DNA of 64,000 bases from positions 62,001 to 126,000 of the forward strand of contig NZ_JAFREN010000003.1 of NCBI RefSeq assembly GCF_017377505.1, given 5' to 3'. The notes under the pieces were generated by a model, which had not been told where the DNA came from, ran no database searches, and worked only from the letters and a program-made list of their open reading frames with translations. This stretch comes from Enterococcus sp. DIV0212c (lineage in GTDB: Bacteria; Bacillota; Bacilli; Lactobacillales; Enterococcaceae). Every line of letters starts with the position of its first letter. Positions within the stretch are counted from its first letter, which is position 1. The translations under genes were made by a program, and so were the position numbers. Below are positions 8,400 through 21,302 of this stretch, in pieces.

Positions 8400-9530
8400 A
8401 TGAAAGTAACCGTAAAAAGAAATACATTCTTACAAGAATTACAAACTGTTCAACGAGCAATTTCTTCTAAAACAACTATCCCAATTTTAACAGGTGTAAA
8501 AATTGTTTTAACCGATGAAGGATTATCATTAACAGGAAGCAATGCTGATATCTCTATTGAAAGTTTCCTAAGTCAAGAAGATGAAAAAGCTCAAATGACG
8601 ATTGAATCCACAGGTAGTATTGTTTTGCAAGCACGTTTCTTTGGAGAAATCATCCGTAAATTACCTGAAGATATGTTTACATTAGAAGTCTTAGAAAACA
8701 ATCAAGTAGCAATCACTTCAGGAAAAGCAGATTTTACAGTGAACGGACTAGATGCAGATAATTATCCACACCTTCCTGTAATTGATGCTAAAAATCAAAT
8801 TCAATTACCTGTTCATTTGTTGACAAAAATTATCAATGAAACTGGCTTTGCTGTTTCTCTACATGAAAGCCGTCCGATTTTGACAGGTGTTCATTTTATT
8901 TTAGAAAATCAAAAATTATTAGCTGTTGCAACAGATTCACATCGTTTAAGTCAACGAATCATTCCGATTGAACAAGCAGCAGAAGATTTCAATATTGTTA
9001 TTCCTGGAAAAAGTTTGACTGAGCTTTCTCGTTCATTTACGAATGAAGAAGAAATGGTCGAAATCAGTATCATGGAAAACCAAGTATTGTTTAAAACACA
9101 AAACATGTATTTCTATTCTCGTTTGTTAGAAGGAAATTATCCTGATACCAATCGCTTAATTCCAACAAGCTTCAATACGGAGATTGATTTTTATGTACCA
9201 GAATTATTATCTGCGATCGATCGTGCTTCTTTATTGTCACATGAAGGACGTAATAATATCGTTCGTTTGGCGATTGCATCTGATTCAGTTGTTCTTTACG
9301 GAAACTCTCCAGAGATCGGTAAAGTTGAAGAACCACTAAATTATGAAAAAGTAACGGGCGATCCATTGGAAATTTCTTTCAATCCGGATTATATGAAAGA
9401 TGCATTGCGTGCTTTTGGCGATATGAGTATTACCGTTAAGTTTATTTCTGCGATTCGTCCATTTACATTAGAACCGACAGAAACAGATTTAGATTTTATT
9501 CAGTTGATTACACCTGTTCGTACGAATTAA
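8400..9530 (+). CDS. dnaN: DNA polymerase III beta subunit (sliding clamp)
   Basis: Ring-shaped processivity clamp, 376 residues, the family length for lactic acid bacteria. It begins MKVTVKRNTFLQELQ and ends FIQLITPVRTN. This C-terminal segment forms part of the partner-binding pocket in clamps (I/V-P-V/M-R ending). AAAAAGGAG precedes the ATG at 8400. It is separated from dnaA by 200 bases that hold the origin unwinding site, and a strong terminator follows. Confidence 0.99.
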   Translation: MKVTVKRNTFLQELQTVQRAISSKTTIPILTGVKIVLTDEGLSLTGSNADISIESFLSQEDEKAQMTIESTGSIVLQARFFGEIIRKLPEDMFTLEVLENNQVAITSGKADFTVNGLDADNYPHLPVIDAKNQIQLPVHLLTKIINETGFAVSLHESRPILTGVHFILENQKLLAVATDSHRLSQRIIPIEQAAEDFNIVIPGKSLTELSRSFTNEEEMVEISIMENQVLFKTQNMYFYSRLLEGNYPDTNRLIPTSFNTEIDFYVPELLSAIDRASLLSHEGRNNIVRLAIASDSVVLYGNSPEIGKVEEPLNYEKVTGDPLEISFNPDYMKDALRAFGDMSITVKFISAIRPFTLEPTETDLDFIQLITPVRTN

Positions 9531-9560
9531 AAAAACAAAAAGTATTGAAAATTTATGATA

Positions 9561-9609
9561 AAAGAGTGTATGAAAAACCTAAAATTTGGTTTTTCACACA
9601 CTCTTTTTA
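9561..9609 (+). terminator. dnaN terminator
   Basis: AAAGAGTGT-A-TGAAAAACC pairs with GGTTTTTCA-C-ACACTCTTT around TAAAATTT, followed by T residues. It separates dnaN from the convergent DUF2812 gene. Confidence 0.9.
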
Positions 9610-9642
9610 TATTTATTGTAGCTAAAATTAAAATAGGAATGA

Positions 9643-10245
9643 TTATCCAGCTTCATACTTCTTAATAAGTTTTTTTGTTTTGGTTCCCATTATCGTAAAG
9701 TAGACAGCGCCAAACATAAAAAACATCACTGGCATTATCTGGATGATCAAAAAGAATGTTTGCATAACAATCATTCCAAACAATTGCAGACCAGTATATT
9801 CCCAAATACTTGAGGTTAAGTACCATGAAGATATTTTTTCAAAAGAAGGTTGCAACATAAAGAAATAAAGGAACATTAATGTCGCCCATAAAATAGCTTG
9901 ATCATATAACCGTTTATAGCGTTCATTGCTTGACGAAGTATCTGAAAAAATATCTAAATCTTGATTTTTACTATTTAGCGGAATAAAAAATTGAAAACCA
10001 CTACTTTTCGTCCCGCTGATATGCTGCCAACCACTATCTTCAAACAAAGTTAGGTAAGCAAGATAATCAGCTTTCTTTTTGAATATCTGATAATCAATTC
10101 TGTAATTCAAATTTTTTGGCATTATTTTTTCAAATGTATAGATTCCCCACGTACTATATTTTATCAGTCCCCAACCTTGTTCAGCCATTTCATGTAAATA
10201 TAGCTCTTCTTTTTTTATGTCAACAAACATTCTTATTTTTTTCAT
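9643..10245 (-). CDS. DUF2812 membrane protein
   Basis: A 200-residue protein. The first about 100 residues match the DUF2812 pattern: short hydrophilic start, HEMAEQGWGL near residue 18, then YRIDYQIFKKKADYLAYLTLFEDSGWQHI. Two or three membrane segments occupy about residues 112-185, and the tail is basic. It starts 9 bases after the PadR-type regulator and is clearly co-transcribed. DUF2812 proteins are often encoded with PadR regulators, but their role is not known. GGAGGG precedes the ATG. Confidence 0.8.
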   Translation of the reverse strand: MKKIRMFVDIKKEELYLHEMAEQGWGLIKYSTWGIYTFEKIMPKNLNYRIDYQIFKKKADYLAYLTLFEDSGWQHISGTKSSGFQFFIPLNSKNQDLDIFSDTSSSNERYKRLYDQAILWATLMFLYFFMLQPSFEKISSWYLTSSIWEYTGLQLFGMIVMQTFFLIIQIMPVMFFMFGAVYFTIMGTKTKKLIKKYEAG

Positions 10246-10254
10246 ATGTCCCTC

Positions 10255-10563
10255 CTATAATAACTGATCCGCAAGTTTGACTAATTCTTTTAATCGTTCA
10301 ACTTCAAGCATTAAAACTTTTTTACCAGTATTTGTTAATTGATATATGCGCCGACGTTTATCTTCTCCTGGAACCTCACTGATCAACTTTTGCTTTAATA
10401 AATTTTCTGTTGCGCCATACATTGTGCCTGCCGCAATACGTACTCGACCATTACTTATTTCTTCGACTTTTTGCATGATGGCATATCCATGTGAAGGTTC
10501 AATCAGTGATAGCATAATATAAAAAGTTGTTTCTGTTAGAGGCAAGATTTTCTTAATATCCAT
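10255..10563 (-). CDS. PadR family transcriptional regulator
   Basis: A 102-residue winged-helix repressor. The PadR core is visible: LSLIEPSHGYAIMQKVEE near residue 18, GTMYGATENLLKQKLI near residue 46, and the wing RRRIYQLTNTGKKVL. A leucine-rich C-terminal dimerisation helix follows. It probably represses its own two-gene operon. A perfect palindrome lies in its promoter region (10592-10610). Typical ligands of this family are small phenolic or drug-like compounds, and nothing here identifies the ligand. Confidence 0.9.
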   Translation of the reverse strand: MDIKKILPLTETTFYIMLSLIEPSHGYAIMQKVEEISNGRVRIAAGTMYGATENLLKQKLISEVPGEDKRRRIYQLTNTGKKVLMLEVERLKELVKLADQLL

Positions 10564-10591
10564 TTATCGTACACCTTTATATCTTTATTTT

Positions 10592-10610
10592 TATACAGGT
10601 TGACTGTATA
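10592..10610. promoter_or_regulatory. palindromic operator upstream of the PadR/DUF2812 operon
   Basis: TATACAG-GTTGA-CTGTATA is a perfect inverted repeat with 7-base arms. It lies 29 bases upstream of the padR start codon, and a related half-site ACTGTATA follows at 10631-10638. The position over the promoter fits autorepression. Confidence 0.6.
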
Positions 10611-10851
10611 GTTCGATTGTATATCGGTAGACTGTATAAGTCAAATATTTATTCAAAAAAAATTTGCATAAGGCAAAACTTATAAATTTCTTCCTAAAAT
10701 GCATTTTAAGCCTTTTTTAATCGTTAGAATATTTTTTGTCGATTGTCTTCAAAATTGCTTAGAAAGAAAATTAGACGGATAAATTTGTTTTTTGACGTAA
10801 AAAAGAGTATAATATTGGAGTAAAAGTGAAAACAAAAAAGAGGGATGCATT

Positions 10852-11080
10852 TTGAAAAAGACGATTGTTTTAGAAACTGATTACATGACACTAGGTCAAG
10901 TCTTAAAAGAAGTCGACGTTATCAGTAGTGGCGGTGCTGCCAAATGGTACTTAGCTGAAAATAGTGTTTTCGTGGATGGGGAATTAGAGAATCGCCGCGG
11001 CAGAAAATTATATGCTGGTATGATGCTCGAGATACCTGAAGAAGGTACTTTTTTTATGGTCAAAAAAGGCGAGGCAGTCG

Positions 11081-11094
<14 letters not shown>
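10852..11094 (+). CDS. yaaA: S4 domain-containing protein YaaA
   Basis: An 80-residue RNA-binding protein of the S4-like YaaA/RlbA family, always found between dnaN and recF in Firmicutes. The family is linked to large ribosomal subunit assembly. The S4 fold is seen in TLGQVLKEVDVISSGGAAKWYL, VFVDGELENRRGRKLYAG and MMLEIPE. The start is TTG at 10852, with AGAGGG 7 bases before it; the nearby ATG at 10845 is out of frame. It overlaps recF by 14 bases, implying translational coupling. Confidence 0.93.
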
Positions 11095-14154
<3,060 letters not shown>

Positions 14155-14173
14155 TTAAGAAGGAGATAGATTC

Positions 14174-16693
14174 ATGAGTGAAGAAATGAAAGAGAACATT
14201 CAAGACGTCAATCTGACCAGTGAAATGAAAGAATCCTTCATTGATTATGCGATGAGTGTTATTGTAGCTCGCGCATTGCCAGATGTTCGTGATGGGTTAA
14301 AACCTGTTCACCGCCGTATTTTATACGGGATGAATGAGTTAGGCGTAACACCTGATAAACCACACAAAAAATCGGCGCGTGTTGTAGGGGATGTAATGGG
14401 TAAGTATCACCCACATGGTGACTCATCTATTTACGAAGCAATGGTTCGTATGGCGCAACCGTTTAGTTACCGCAGCATGTTAGTTGATGGACACGGAAAC
14501 TTCGGTTCTGTCGATGGAGATGGCGCTGCCGCAATGCGTTATACCGAAGCAAGAATGAGTAAGATCGCTTTGGAAATGCTGCGTGATATCAACAAAGATA
14601 CAGTAGATTTCCATGGTAACTATGATGATTCTGAACAAGAACCAGATGTATTACCAGCACGTTTTCCTAACTTATTAGTCAACGGAACAACAGGGATCGC
14701 TGTCGGAATGGCAACAAATATTCCGCCGCATAACTTAGCAGAAGTGATTGAAGCAACTAGCTTGCTGATGGAAAATCCAGATGTTACAACCAATGAGTTG
14801 ATGGAAGTTTTACCTGGGCCTGATTTCCCAACAGGTGGATTAGTTATGGGTAAATCTGGTATCCGTCGAGCTTACGAAACAGGTAGAGGCTCAATCACAG
14901 TTCGTGCCAAAGTAGACATTACAGAAATGCCGAATGGCAAAGAACGAATTTTAGTGTCTGAATTACCATATATGGTCAACAAAGCTCGCTTGATCGAACG
15001 AATTTCAGAATTACACCGTGAAAAACGAATCGAAGGAATCACTGATTTACGTGATGAATCTTCTCGTGAAGGAATGCGGATCGTGATAGATGTTCGTCGT
15101 GACGTTAGTGCTTCAGTTATTTTAAATAACTTATATAAAATGACCTCTTTGCAGACTTCTTTTGGATTCAATATGTTAGCAATCGAAAAAGGTGTGCCGA
15201 AAATTTTAAGCTTGAAACAAATTCTTGAAAACTACGTTGAACACCAAAAAGTCGTGATTACACGTCGTACAGAATTTGACAAGAGAAAAGCAGAAGCACG
15301 TGCGCACATCTTAGAAGGTTTACGTATCGCTTTAGATCACATTGATGAGATCATCTCGATCATCAGAAATTCAAGAGCAGACGATGAAGCAAAAGCTTCT
15401 TTGATCGAACGTTTTGAGTTTTCTGATCGTCAAGCGCAAGCAATATTAGACATGCGCTTACGTAGTTTAACTGGTTTGCAGCGAGATAAAGTCGAAAATG
15501 AATACCAAGAACTATTGAAATTCATTGCTGACATGAATGACATTTTAGCTAGACCAGAACGTGTCGTTGAAATCATTAAAACTGAATTAAACGATATTCG
15601 TGATAAATATGGCGACGCTCGCCGTACGGAATTATTAGTTGGTGAAGTACTAAGTCTAGAAGACGAAGACTTGATCGAAGAAGCTGAAGTTGTTATTACG
15701 CTAACAAACAATGGCTATATCAAACGTGTAGCTAATAGCGAATTTAGAGCACAGCGCCGTGGCGGACGTGGGGTTCAGGGAATGGGCGTTCATGATGATG
15801 ATTTCGTGAAAAACCTAGTTTCTTGTTCAACCCATGATACGTTATTATTCTTTACGAATAACGGAAAAGTATACCGTGCCAAAGGGTATGAAATTCCTGA
15901 ATACGGTAGAACAGCTAAAGGAATTCCTGTGATCAACATGCTAGGGATCGATTCTAGTGAGAAGATTCAAGCGATTATCGCTGTTGAAGGGCAAGCGGAA
16001 GAAGGCCATTATCTATTCTTCACAACCCGTAAAGGTACCGTTAAACGTACAGCAGTCAAAGCTTTCTCTAACATTAGAAGTAATGGTCTGATTGCAATTG
16101 GTTTGAAAGAAGATGATGAGTTAGTCAATGTTGTCTTAACCAATGGTGAACAAAATATGATTATCGGAACACATAATGGTTATTCTGTAACATTTGCAGA
16201 AACTGCCGTCCGTGATATGGGCCGTACAGCATCAGGTGTGCGTGGTATTCGTCTAAGAGAAGATGATTACGTCGTAGGAGCCTCTTTATTGGACGCTGAC
16301 ACGGAAGTACTAGTGTTGACGGAAAATGGTTACGGTAAGCGGACAAAAGCCTCTGAGTACCCTGTGAAGGGCCGTGGCGGTAAAGGAATCAAAACAGCCA
16401 ACATTACAGCGAAAAATGGTCCGTTAGCAGGACTTACAACTGTTCGTGGCGATGAAGATATTCTGGTGATCACCAATAAAGGTGTTATCATTCGTTTCAA
16501 TGTAGATTCAGTTTCTCAAACAGGTCGTGCTACATTAGGTGTTCGCTTGATGAGAATGGAAGAAGATGCAAAAGTTGTGACGATGGCTGTTGTTGAGCCG
16601 GAGCCAGATGAAATTGTTGAAGAAGTTGAAGGTGTAGAAGCAGTAGTTATTGAGACTGAAACACCAGACGCAGATACAACGACAGAAGAATAA
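14174..16693 (+). CDS. gyrA: DNA gyrase subunit A
   Basis: Breakage-reunion subunit of gyrase, 839 residues, starting 19 bases after gyrB behind GAAGGAG. The active-site tyrosine is in [10 protein letters not shown]. The quinolone-resistance region reads [19 protein letters not shown]: serine and glutamate at the two key positions, the usual wild-type enterococcal state. The GyrA box QRRGGRG starts the DNA-wrapping domain. The last 35 residues are acidic. A strong terminator follows. Confidence 0.99.
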   Translation: MSEEMKENIQDVNLTSEMKESFIDYAMSVIVARALPDVRDGLKPVHRRILYGMNELGVTPDKPHKKSARVVGDVMGKYHPHGDSSIYEAMVRMAQPFSYRSMLVDGHGNFGSVDGDGAAAMRYTEARMSKIALEMLRDINKDTVDFHGNYDDSEQEPDVLPARFPNLLVNGTTGIAVGMATNIPPHNLAEVIEATSLLMENPDVTTNELMEVLPGPDFPTGGLVMGKSGIRRAYETGRGSITVRAKVDITEMPNGKERILVSELPYMVNKARLIERISELHREKRIEGITDLRDESSREGMRIVIDVRRDVSASVILNNLYKMTSLQTSFGFNMLAIEKGVPKILSLKQILENYVEHQKVVITRRTEFDKRKAEARAHILEGLRIALDHIDEIISIIRNSRADDEAKASLIERFEFSDRQAQAILDMRLRSLTGLQRDKVENEYQELLKFIADMNDILARPERVVEIIKTELNDIRDKYGDARRTELLVGEVLSLEDEDLIEEAEVVITLTNNGYIKRVANSEFRAQRRGGRGVQGMGVHDDDFVKNLVSCSTHDTLLFFTNNGKVYRAKGYEIPEYGRTAKGIPVINMLGIDSSEKIQAIIAVEGQAEEGHYLFFTTRKGTVKRTAVKAFSNIRSNGLIAIGLKEDDELVNVVLTNGEQNMIIGTHNGYSVTFAETAVRDMGRTASGVRGIRLREDDYVVGASLLDADTEVLVLTENGYGKRTKASEYPVKGRGGKGIKTANITAKNGPLAGLTTVRGDEDILVITNKGVIIRFNVDSVSQTGRATLGVRLMRMEEDAKVVTMAVVEPEPDEIVEEVEGVEAVVIETETPDADTTTEE

Positions 16694-16700
16694 ATCAAAT

Positions 16701-16741
16701 AACCCTCGTTTCAGTCTATTTTAGACCGAAGCGGGGGTTTT
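16701..16741 (+). terminator. terminator of the recF-gyrB-gyrA operon
   Basis: AACCC-T-CG-T-TTC-A-GTCTA pairs with TAGAC-C-GAA-G-CGGGGGTT and is followed by TTTT. Confidence 0.9.
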
Positions 16742-17223
16742 AAAGTATATACAATTTTTAGGTAAAAACGTTTAACGTCAAGAAATAAGTAGGAATTTCT
16801 GATTATATAAATTGAGTTAAGCAGTGTGTTTTTTTGACACCCGTCATTCTAAATTTAGAAGAATACTTTTTAATTAGATGTTTTTTTTTTGATAATTATA
16901 AAAATAAAATTATCAAAAAAAGAAATAAAAACATTTTTTTCTAATTGTTTTTTAATATCCGTTGAATATGAGTCAATGCTGTGTTAACTTAGTTGTTGTT
17001 GCCTTTCATAAAGGAAATTGAAAATAATAAAACAGAGGAGGGTCAGGTAAAATTTGTTAAATGAGAATTAGATTAGTTTTTTTAGTCATTTAGAACATAG
17101 CAAAAACTGAATACATAACAAATAGATAAACTATTTGTAGAATTATCAAGAAGTATAATATAAGTTTTTATGAAATAAGTAAAAATTATTACTAACAGTT
17201 TCGTTTGAAATGGGAATTAAAAC
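16742..17223. other. AT-rich intergenic region before the WxL operon
   Basis: About 480 bases without a credible gene. It contains an AT-only inverted repeat (16883-16921) with arms TTTTTTTGATAATT and AATTATCAAAAAAA, and a TATAAT at 17154-17159 that could serve the WxL operon. No clear -35 box is seen. The very low GC content suggests accessory DNA. Confidence 0.5.
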
Positions 17224-19095
17224 ATGAAAAAAATATTATTTAAAGCAAGTACACTACTATTTTTGGTCAGCCTAGTATATCCAACATGCGCCAGTGCATT
17301 AGAACTTCCGGAAGTTACTTTCATGGACTTTGATGTAAGTTTGCAAGAGCCAAATCATCTTGGAAAAATCACTACGGATGAGTTAAGTAGTTCTTCAGAA
17401 ATAGTAGACGACAACTTAGCAGTGAATGAACCGCTCAATGTGGTTGTAGATGCAAAAGCCGCATGTCTTGTAGAAAAAGGAACAGTAATCGATGAGGTAT
17501 TTATTAAGGAAAAAGTGATTGATCAAATAATAATATCTGGTACTGAGATAGCAAAAGATCAGATAGATATTGCTATTTCAAGTCAGCTATTCTCTACAGC
17601 TGATGAACAGCTTATTACTTATTCTTTGTCTGGAAAATTTACGCGTGGTTTATTGATCAGTGAGGACTTTTCTGTTCAAAGAGATCTGAAAGTAACATTT
17701 GAAGATGCTAAACTTACAGCGAAACCAAACCCAGTAACAACTACTTTGGGTACTATGGACAATGAATATGATTTGTATACCTTTGTTAAAGATGTAAAGT
17801 TAGGTGCACAAAATGTAATAGAAGATGACTATTCAGTTTTGCTCAAAGATACTGTACCTACTGATACAACAGGTCAAAAAAAAGTGAACGTTCAGGTAAT
17901 ATTAAACGCAGATAAGTCAAAAATGACAGAAGTACAAGTTCCTGTAAATGTTCGTTGGGGCAATAGTATCGCCATTAGTGGTGAATGGACAGGGACTGAT
18001 GCCAGAAGAATTGTGTCTGTGCTGACTCTTCAAAAAGGTCCAAGTTTATCTCTAGAGCCTGGACAGGGAGCTAGTAGTTTGGATTTTGGTTCGTTGCCGA
18101 CATTTGATAGCCCAGTTTTTTCAACAGTATCATTTTATCATGCAGATGATTTAGGCACCTTAAACTTAAATTTATCCCCTAATCGTCAATTTTCTTTAAA
18201 ATCCAAAGATACGCCTATACAGATTAAAGAAGCGTGGAACCTTGAAATTGGTGCACGGGAGAATATTGCGATAGGTGATATTATTCAAGTCTGGCATGGA
18301 CGGAAAACTGGAGAAAAGTACGAAAGAGCTTGGCTATATTATGTTGGAAATGAGAATTTTTTAGATGAGACTAGCAGTTTAAACGATGTTTATTATGAAG
18401 TGACCGAAGAAGGATTAAAATTGATACAATTGAATACTTTTTCAACCACTGAAATTAGTGTGCCAATTTATACAAACGAAAGTTATTTAGATGAACATAT
18501 CGATGAAATGATTGACTCAAAGGGCCTTTCAACTATCTCAAAAAAATTTATATTCTATCCTGATACCACTAGTTTCGGGAAAAAAGAAGCAATAATCAGA
18601 GTAGAACAAACAATTGGTTCAGGGAAAAAAGTTCAGTATGATTATCCAGTTACTGTAATTGTAGAAGAAGGAGAACTAAATCTATCTGTTCCACAAGCAC
18701 TTACCTTTGATGATTTTACTCTTTGTTCACAAAAGCAGCTTGTTGGCACGAATAATGAAAAAAATAATCTTTTAGGATTAACGATAGAAGATAGTCGAGG
18801 AGCAGGCGTACAAGGCAATTATGCCTTAAGTCTGGTTATGGATGATGACAGTTTACTAAGTCAATACGTCGTGTATAAAGACGCAAATGATGATCAGGAA
18901 CAGTTTTTAAATCATTCAGCGATTCCCATATTTAATTCTACTCTTGAAGATAATCCTAATGCACCTTCTGAAACAGCACCATTACGCACTTGGGACTCAA
19001 AAAAAGGATTATTTTTAAGTATTCCAGCCGATGAACCATTGAAAGCTCAAACGTATACAGGAACGCTTAAATGGACTTTAACTGCTGGACCTTAA
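17224..19095 (+). CDS. large WxL-domain surface protein
   Basis: A 623-residue secreted protein with a signal peptide at residues 1-26 (cut near CASA-LE). The central part is beta-rich with no recognised domain. The last about 160 residues resemble a WxL cell-wall-binding domain: a strand start LNLSVPQALTFDDFTL and the terminal motif GTLKWTLTAGP. The first WxL motif appears replaced by NYALSL (Tyr for Trp). A small WxL protein and a DUF916 protein follow, the standard WxL cluster set. Such proteins sit on peptidoglycan; the binding target here is unknown. Confidence 0.75.
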   Translation: MKKILFKASTLLFLVSLVYPTCASALELPEVTFMDFDVSLQEPNHLGKITTDELSSSSEIVDDNLAVNEPLNVVVDAKAACLVEKGTVIDEVFIKEKVIDQIIISGTEIAKDQIDIAISSQLFSTADEQLITYSLSGKFTRGLLISEDFSVQRDLKVTFEDAKLTAKPNPVTTTLGTMDNEYDLYTFVKDVKLGAQNVIEDDYSVLLKDTVPTDTTGQKKVNVQVILNADKSKMTEVQVPVNVRWGNSIAISGEWTGTDARRIVSVLTLQKGPSLSLEPGQGASSLDFGSLPTFDSPVFSTVSFYHADDLGTLNLNLSPNRQFSLKSKDTPIQIKEAWNLEIGARENIAIGDIIQVWHGRKTGEKYERAWLYYVGNENFLDETSSLNDVYYEVTEEGLKLIQLNTFSTTEISVPIYTNESYLDEHIDEMIDSKGLSTISKKFIFYPDTTSFGKKEAIIRVEQTIGSGKKVQYDYPVTVIVEEGELNLSVPQALTFDDFTLCSQKQLVGTNNEKNNLLGLTIEDSRGAGVQGNYALSLVMDDDSLLSQYVVYKDANDDQEQFLNHSAIPIFNSTLEDNPNAPSETAPLRTWDSKKGLFLSIPADEPLKAQTYTGTLKWTLTAGP

Positions 19096-19210
19096 ATGAC
19101 ACAATCAACAATGAAATGATCAGTTTAACAAAATTCAATTTATTAGAAAGCTTCAATAAATTTATGTAAAAATTTTACTATCATAAGCAAAATAAAAAGG
19201 AGAATATTAT

Positions 19211-19711
19211 ATGAAACGAGTAATTATTAGTGGGTTAGTAACAGGAATGTTGTTAGGAACAGTACAGGTAGCAATGCCAGCACAGGCAGATGTATTAGAA
19301 GGTGAAACAGTTGCTAAAACAACTGTAGAAGGCGGCGAATTGCTGATTTCTGCTACGGATGAAATCAATTTTGGTAGCCTTACATTAGATAATACAGCAT
19401 CGAAAACAATAAAAAAACCTGGTGAAATCACTGTTACTGACTACAGAGGGAATTATGTAGGTTGGGACGTAACAATAGCGAAAGCAACTGTTGCAACTTG
19501 GGATGATGCGATGACGATTGATATTTCTAGTGTTACTAATGCAGTAAATACAGCATCACAACCCTTTGCTTCACAAGCCAAAGCAGAAAGTTATGAATTA
19601 GTACAAGATAAATCTTTTGAAGCAACATTAAATGTTCCAAATAGTGTCAAAGCAGCAACATACAACACAACACTAACATGGACATTAACAAGCGGTCCAG
19701 AAGGTAATTAA
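19211..19711 (+). CDS. small WxL-domain protein
   Basis: A 166-residue secreted protein with a signal peptide ending PAQA-DV (about residue 27). The rest is one WxL domain. It starts GGELLISATDEINFGSLTL and carries both motifs, GWDVTI and LTWTLTSGP. In WxL clusters the small protein is thought to associate with the large WxL protein and the DUF916 membrane protein. AAAGGAG precedes the ATG at 19211, and the gene is 115 bases after the large WxL gene. A long hairpin follows. Confidence 0.88.
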   Translation: MKRVIISGLVTGMLLGTVQVAMPAQADVLEGETVAKTTVEGGELLISATDEINFGSLTLDNTASKTIKKPGEITVTDYRGNYVGWDVTIAKATVATWDDAMTIDISSVTNAVNTASQPFASQAKAESYELVQDKSFEATLNVPNSVKAATYNTTLTWTLTSGPEGN

Positions 19712-19720
19712 ATAGCTAAA

Positions 19721-19760
19721 AGAGGCTAGGACAAACTAAAAGAGGTTTGTCTTAGCCTCT
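19721..19760 (+). terminator. hairpin after the small WxL gene
   Basis: AGAGGCTA-G-GACAAAC pairs with GTTTGTC-T-TAGCCTCT, but no T run follows. It may be an RNA-stabilising or processing hairpin rather than a full terminator. Confidence 0.5.
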
Positions 19761-19796
19761 AAATCTGAAAAACAAATTATACGTAAAAATAAAGCG

Positions 19797-19872
19797 AAAA
19801 AAGAGCGTTGATGACACATATTTTTGGTAAAAGGGTTGTTTTTGAAGTGAACCTCTTTTACTGCTCTTTTTT
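19797..19872 (+). terminator. terminator before the DUF916 gene
   Basis: AAAAAAGAGC pairs with GCTCTTTTTT. An inner stem GTAAAAG-GGTT pairs with AACC-T-CTTTTAC. It lies between the small WxL and DUF916 genes, so the DUF916 gene is expressed by read-through or from its own promoter. Confidence 0.75.
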
Positions 19873-19909
19873 CTTATTATTTGAATAAATAGTAAAGGAA
19901 TTTACAAAT

Positions 19910-20932
19910 ATGAAAAAAATATCGATTATATTGTTTTTAAGTGTGTTTTCAATTGCATTGAGTCTAAGTCCAATTCTTGTTCATGCGGAGAAAAGTATCG
20001 ATTTTACAGTTAAACCTCAGATAGCGAGTAGTCAAATTGGTGATAACGATAGTTATTTTAACCTCCGTACCTCCTCAGAAAAAAAAGAAGAACTCCCCAT
20101 CAAAATTACGAATCATGCAAATAAAACGTCAGAGTACATAGTCAGTGTCAATTCAGCAACAACGAATATGAATGGAATCATCGATTACAGTCAGCCAAAT
20201 GTAAAACAGATCGAAACAAAACATCAATTTTCGGATTTAGTCGAAAAACAAGAACAGACGATTTCTATTGCAAGTGGAGAAGAAAAAATTATTTACATAG
20301 CATTAATGACACCAAAAAGCTCTTTTGACGGTGTGATTCTAGGCGGTATCATGGTCGCTAAAAAACAAGATGATCAAGAAAACTCAAAAAAAATGATCAA
20401 AAATGAGTTTCAATATGCCATTGCTGTTCAACTTTCGGAAAACGATAAAGAAATCACGCCGAAATTGGAAGGTGATGCTGTTCAATTAACACAAATCAAT
20501 AAAAGAAATGCCATACAAATGATTGTGAAAAACCCTCAACCCAAAGTAATGAAACAAGTTGAAGGAACATTTACCATTACAAAAAAAGGTCAAAATACAG
20601 CAATTGTTCAAGAAAAACGAAGTAGCATGAGTTTTGCTCCAAATAGTGAATTTCCTTTATTTACTATGTTGAATGATAAATTTAAATCAGGTGAATATAC
20701 CTATACACTAAAATTAGTGAATGCTGACGGAGCGTGGACGTTTAGTAAAGATTTTTCAATTGATCAAAAAAAAGCCAGCCAGTTGAATAAAAAATCTGTA
20801 GATAAAGCGCCGGAACGTTCTGCATGGATGTATATTATCGTGATTATGGGAATTGTAATTTTAATCCTCGTAGTAGCATTGGGGTATACCTTATGGAAGT
20901 TCCAAAAGACCAAAAAAGAACAATTAAAATAA
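19910..20932 (+). CDS. DUF916/DUF3324 WxL-interacting membrane protein
   Basis: A 340-residue protein of the WxLIP type. The signal peptide ends VHA-EK (residue 27). DUF916 (peptidoglycan-binding) covers about 28-150, with FTVKPQI and SQIGDNDSYFNL. DUF3324 covers about 160-285. One membrane helix (about 305-330) and a short basic tail anchor it with the bulk outside the cell. WxLIP proteins bridge peptidoglycan and WxL proteins. It belongs to the WxL cluster starting at 17224, although a terminator separates it from the small WxL gene. Confidence 0.92.
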   Translation: MKKISIILFLSVFSIALSLSPILVHAEKSIDFTVKPQIASSQIGDNDSYFNLRTSSEKKEELPIKITNHANKTSEYIVSVNSATTNMNGIIDYSQPNVKQIETKHQFSDLVEKQEQTISIASGEEKIIYIALMTPKSSFDGVILGGIMVAKKQDDQENSKKMIKNEFQYAIAVQLSENDKEITPKLEGDAVQLTQINKRNAIQMIVKNPQPKVMKQVEGTFTITKKGQNTAIVQEKRSSMSFAPNSEFPLFTMLNDKFKSGEYTYTLKLVNADGAWTFSKDFSIDQKKASQLNKKSVDKAPERSAWMYIIVIMGIVILILVVALGYTLWKFQKTKKEQLK

Positions 20933-21012
20933 AGAAGAAAAGCTTCCACTAAAAGTGACCGAGACAAAACACTTCGAGTTTTATTAACGTCACCCAAAAT
21001 ATAAATAAACGG

Positions 21013-21120
21013 TGTGAAAAAGTCAGGTTCTTCGGCAATTTCCTAAAAACCGCACAATGCATAAAAACGCATTGTGCGGTTTTTAGTCCAATTGCTCGAA
21101 CCTAAACGACTTTTGTCACA
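21013..21120. repeat. 108-base inverted repeat (extended hairpin)
   Basis: The core stem is an exact 18-bp match, 21043-21060 against 21069-21086, around ATAAAAAC. Outside it AGGTTC/GAACCT, GCAATT/AATTGC and TGTGA-AAAAGTC/GACTTTT-G-TCACA continue the pairing with small internal loops. The core plus TTTTT can terminate DUF916 transcription. The length is unusual for a simple terminator and suggests a small palindromic repeat element. Confidence 0.75.
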
Positions 21121-21302
21121 ACCTCTTTGATTGCACAGCTAAACAGCAGAAAAGGATAATTTGAATGTGCGACTGAAAAAAGTCATATAGCTAGAATTTA
21201 ACAGAAAAATATAAATTCGAAAAAAATGAAAATATCGTTTTATTTGTTTTGAAAAAAAGTATGTTTATAATAAAGAGTAATAAGATGTGAGAGGTAAAAA
21301 TT

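Noticed and set aside
14400..14480. Possible quinolone-resistance change in gyrA
   Set aside because: The residues are Ser and Glu at the two key positions, the usual wild-type state in enterococci.
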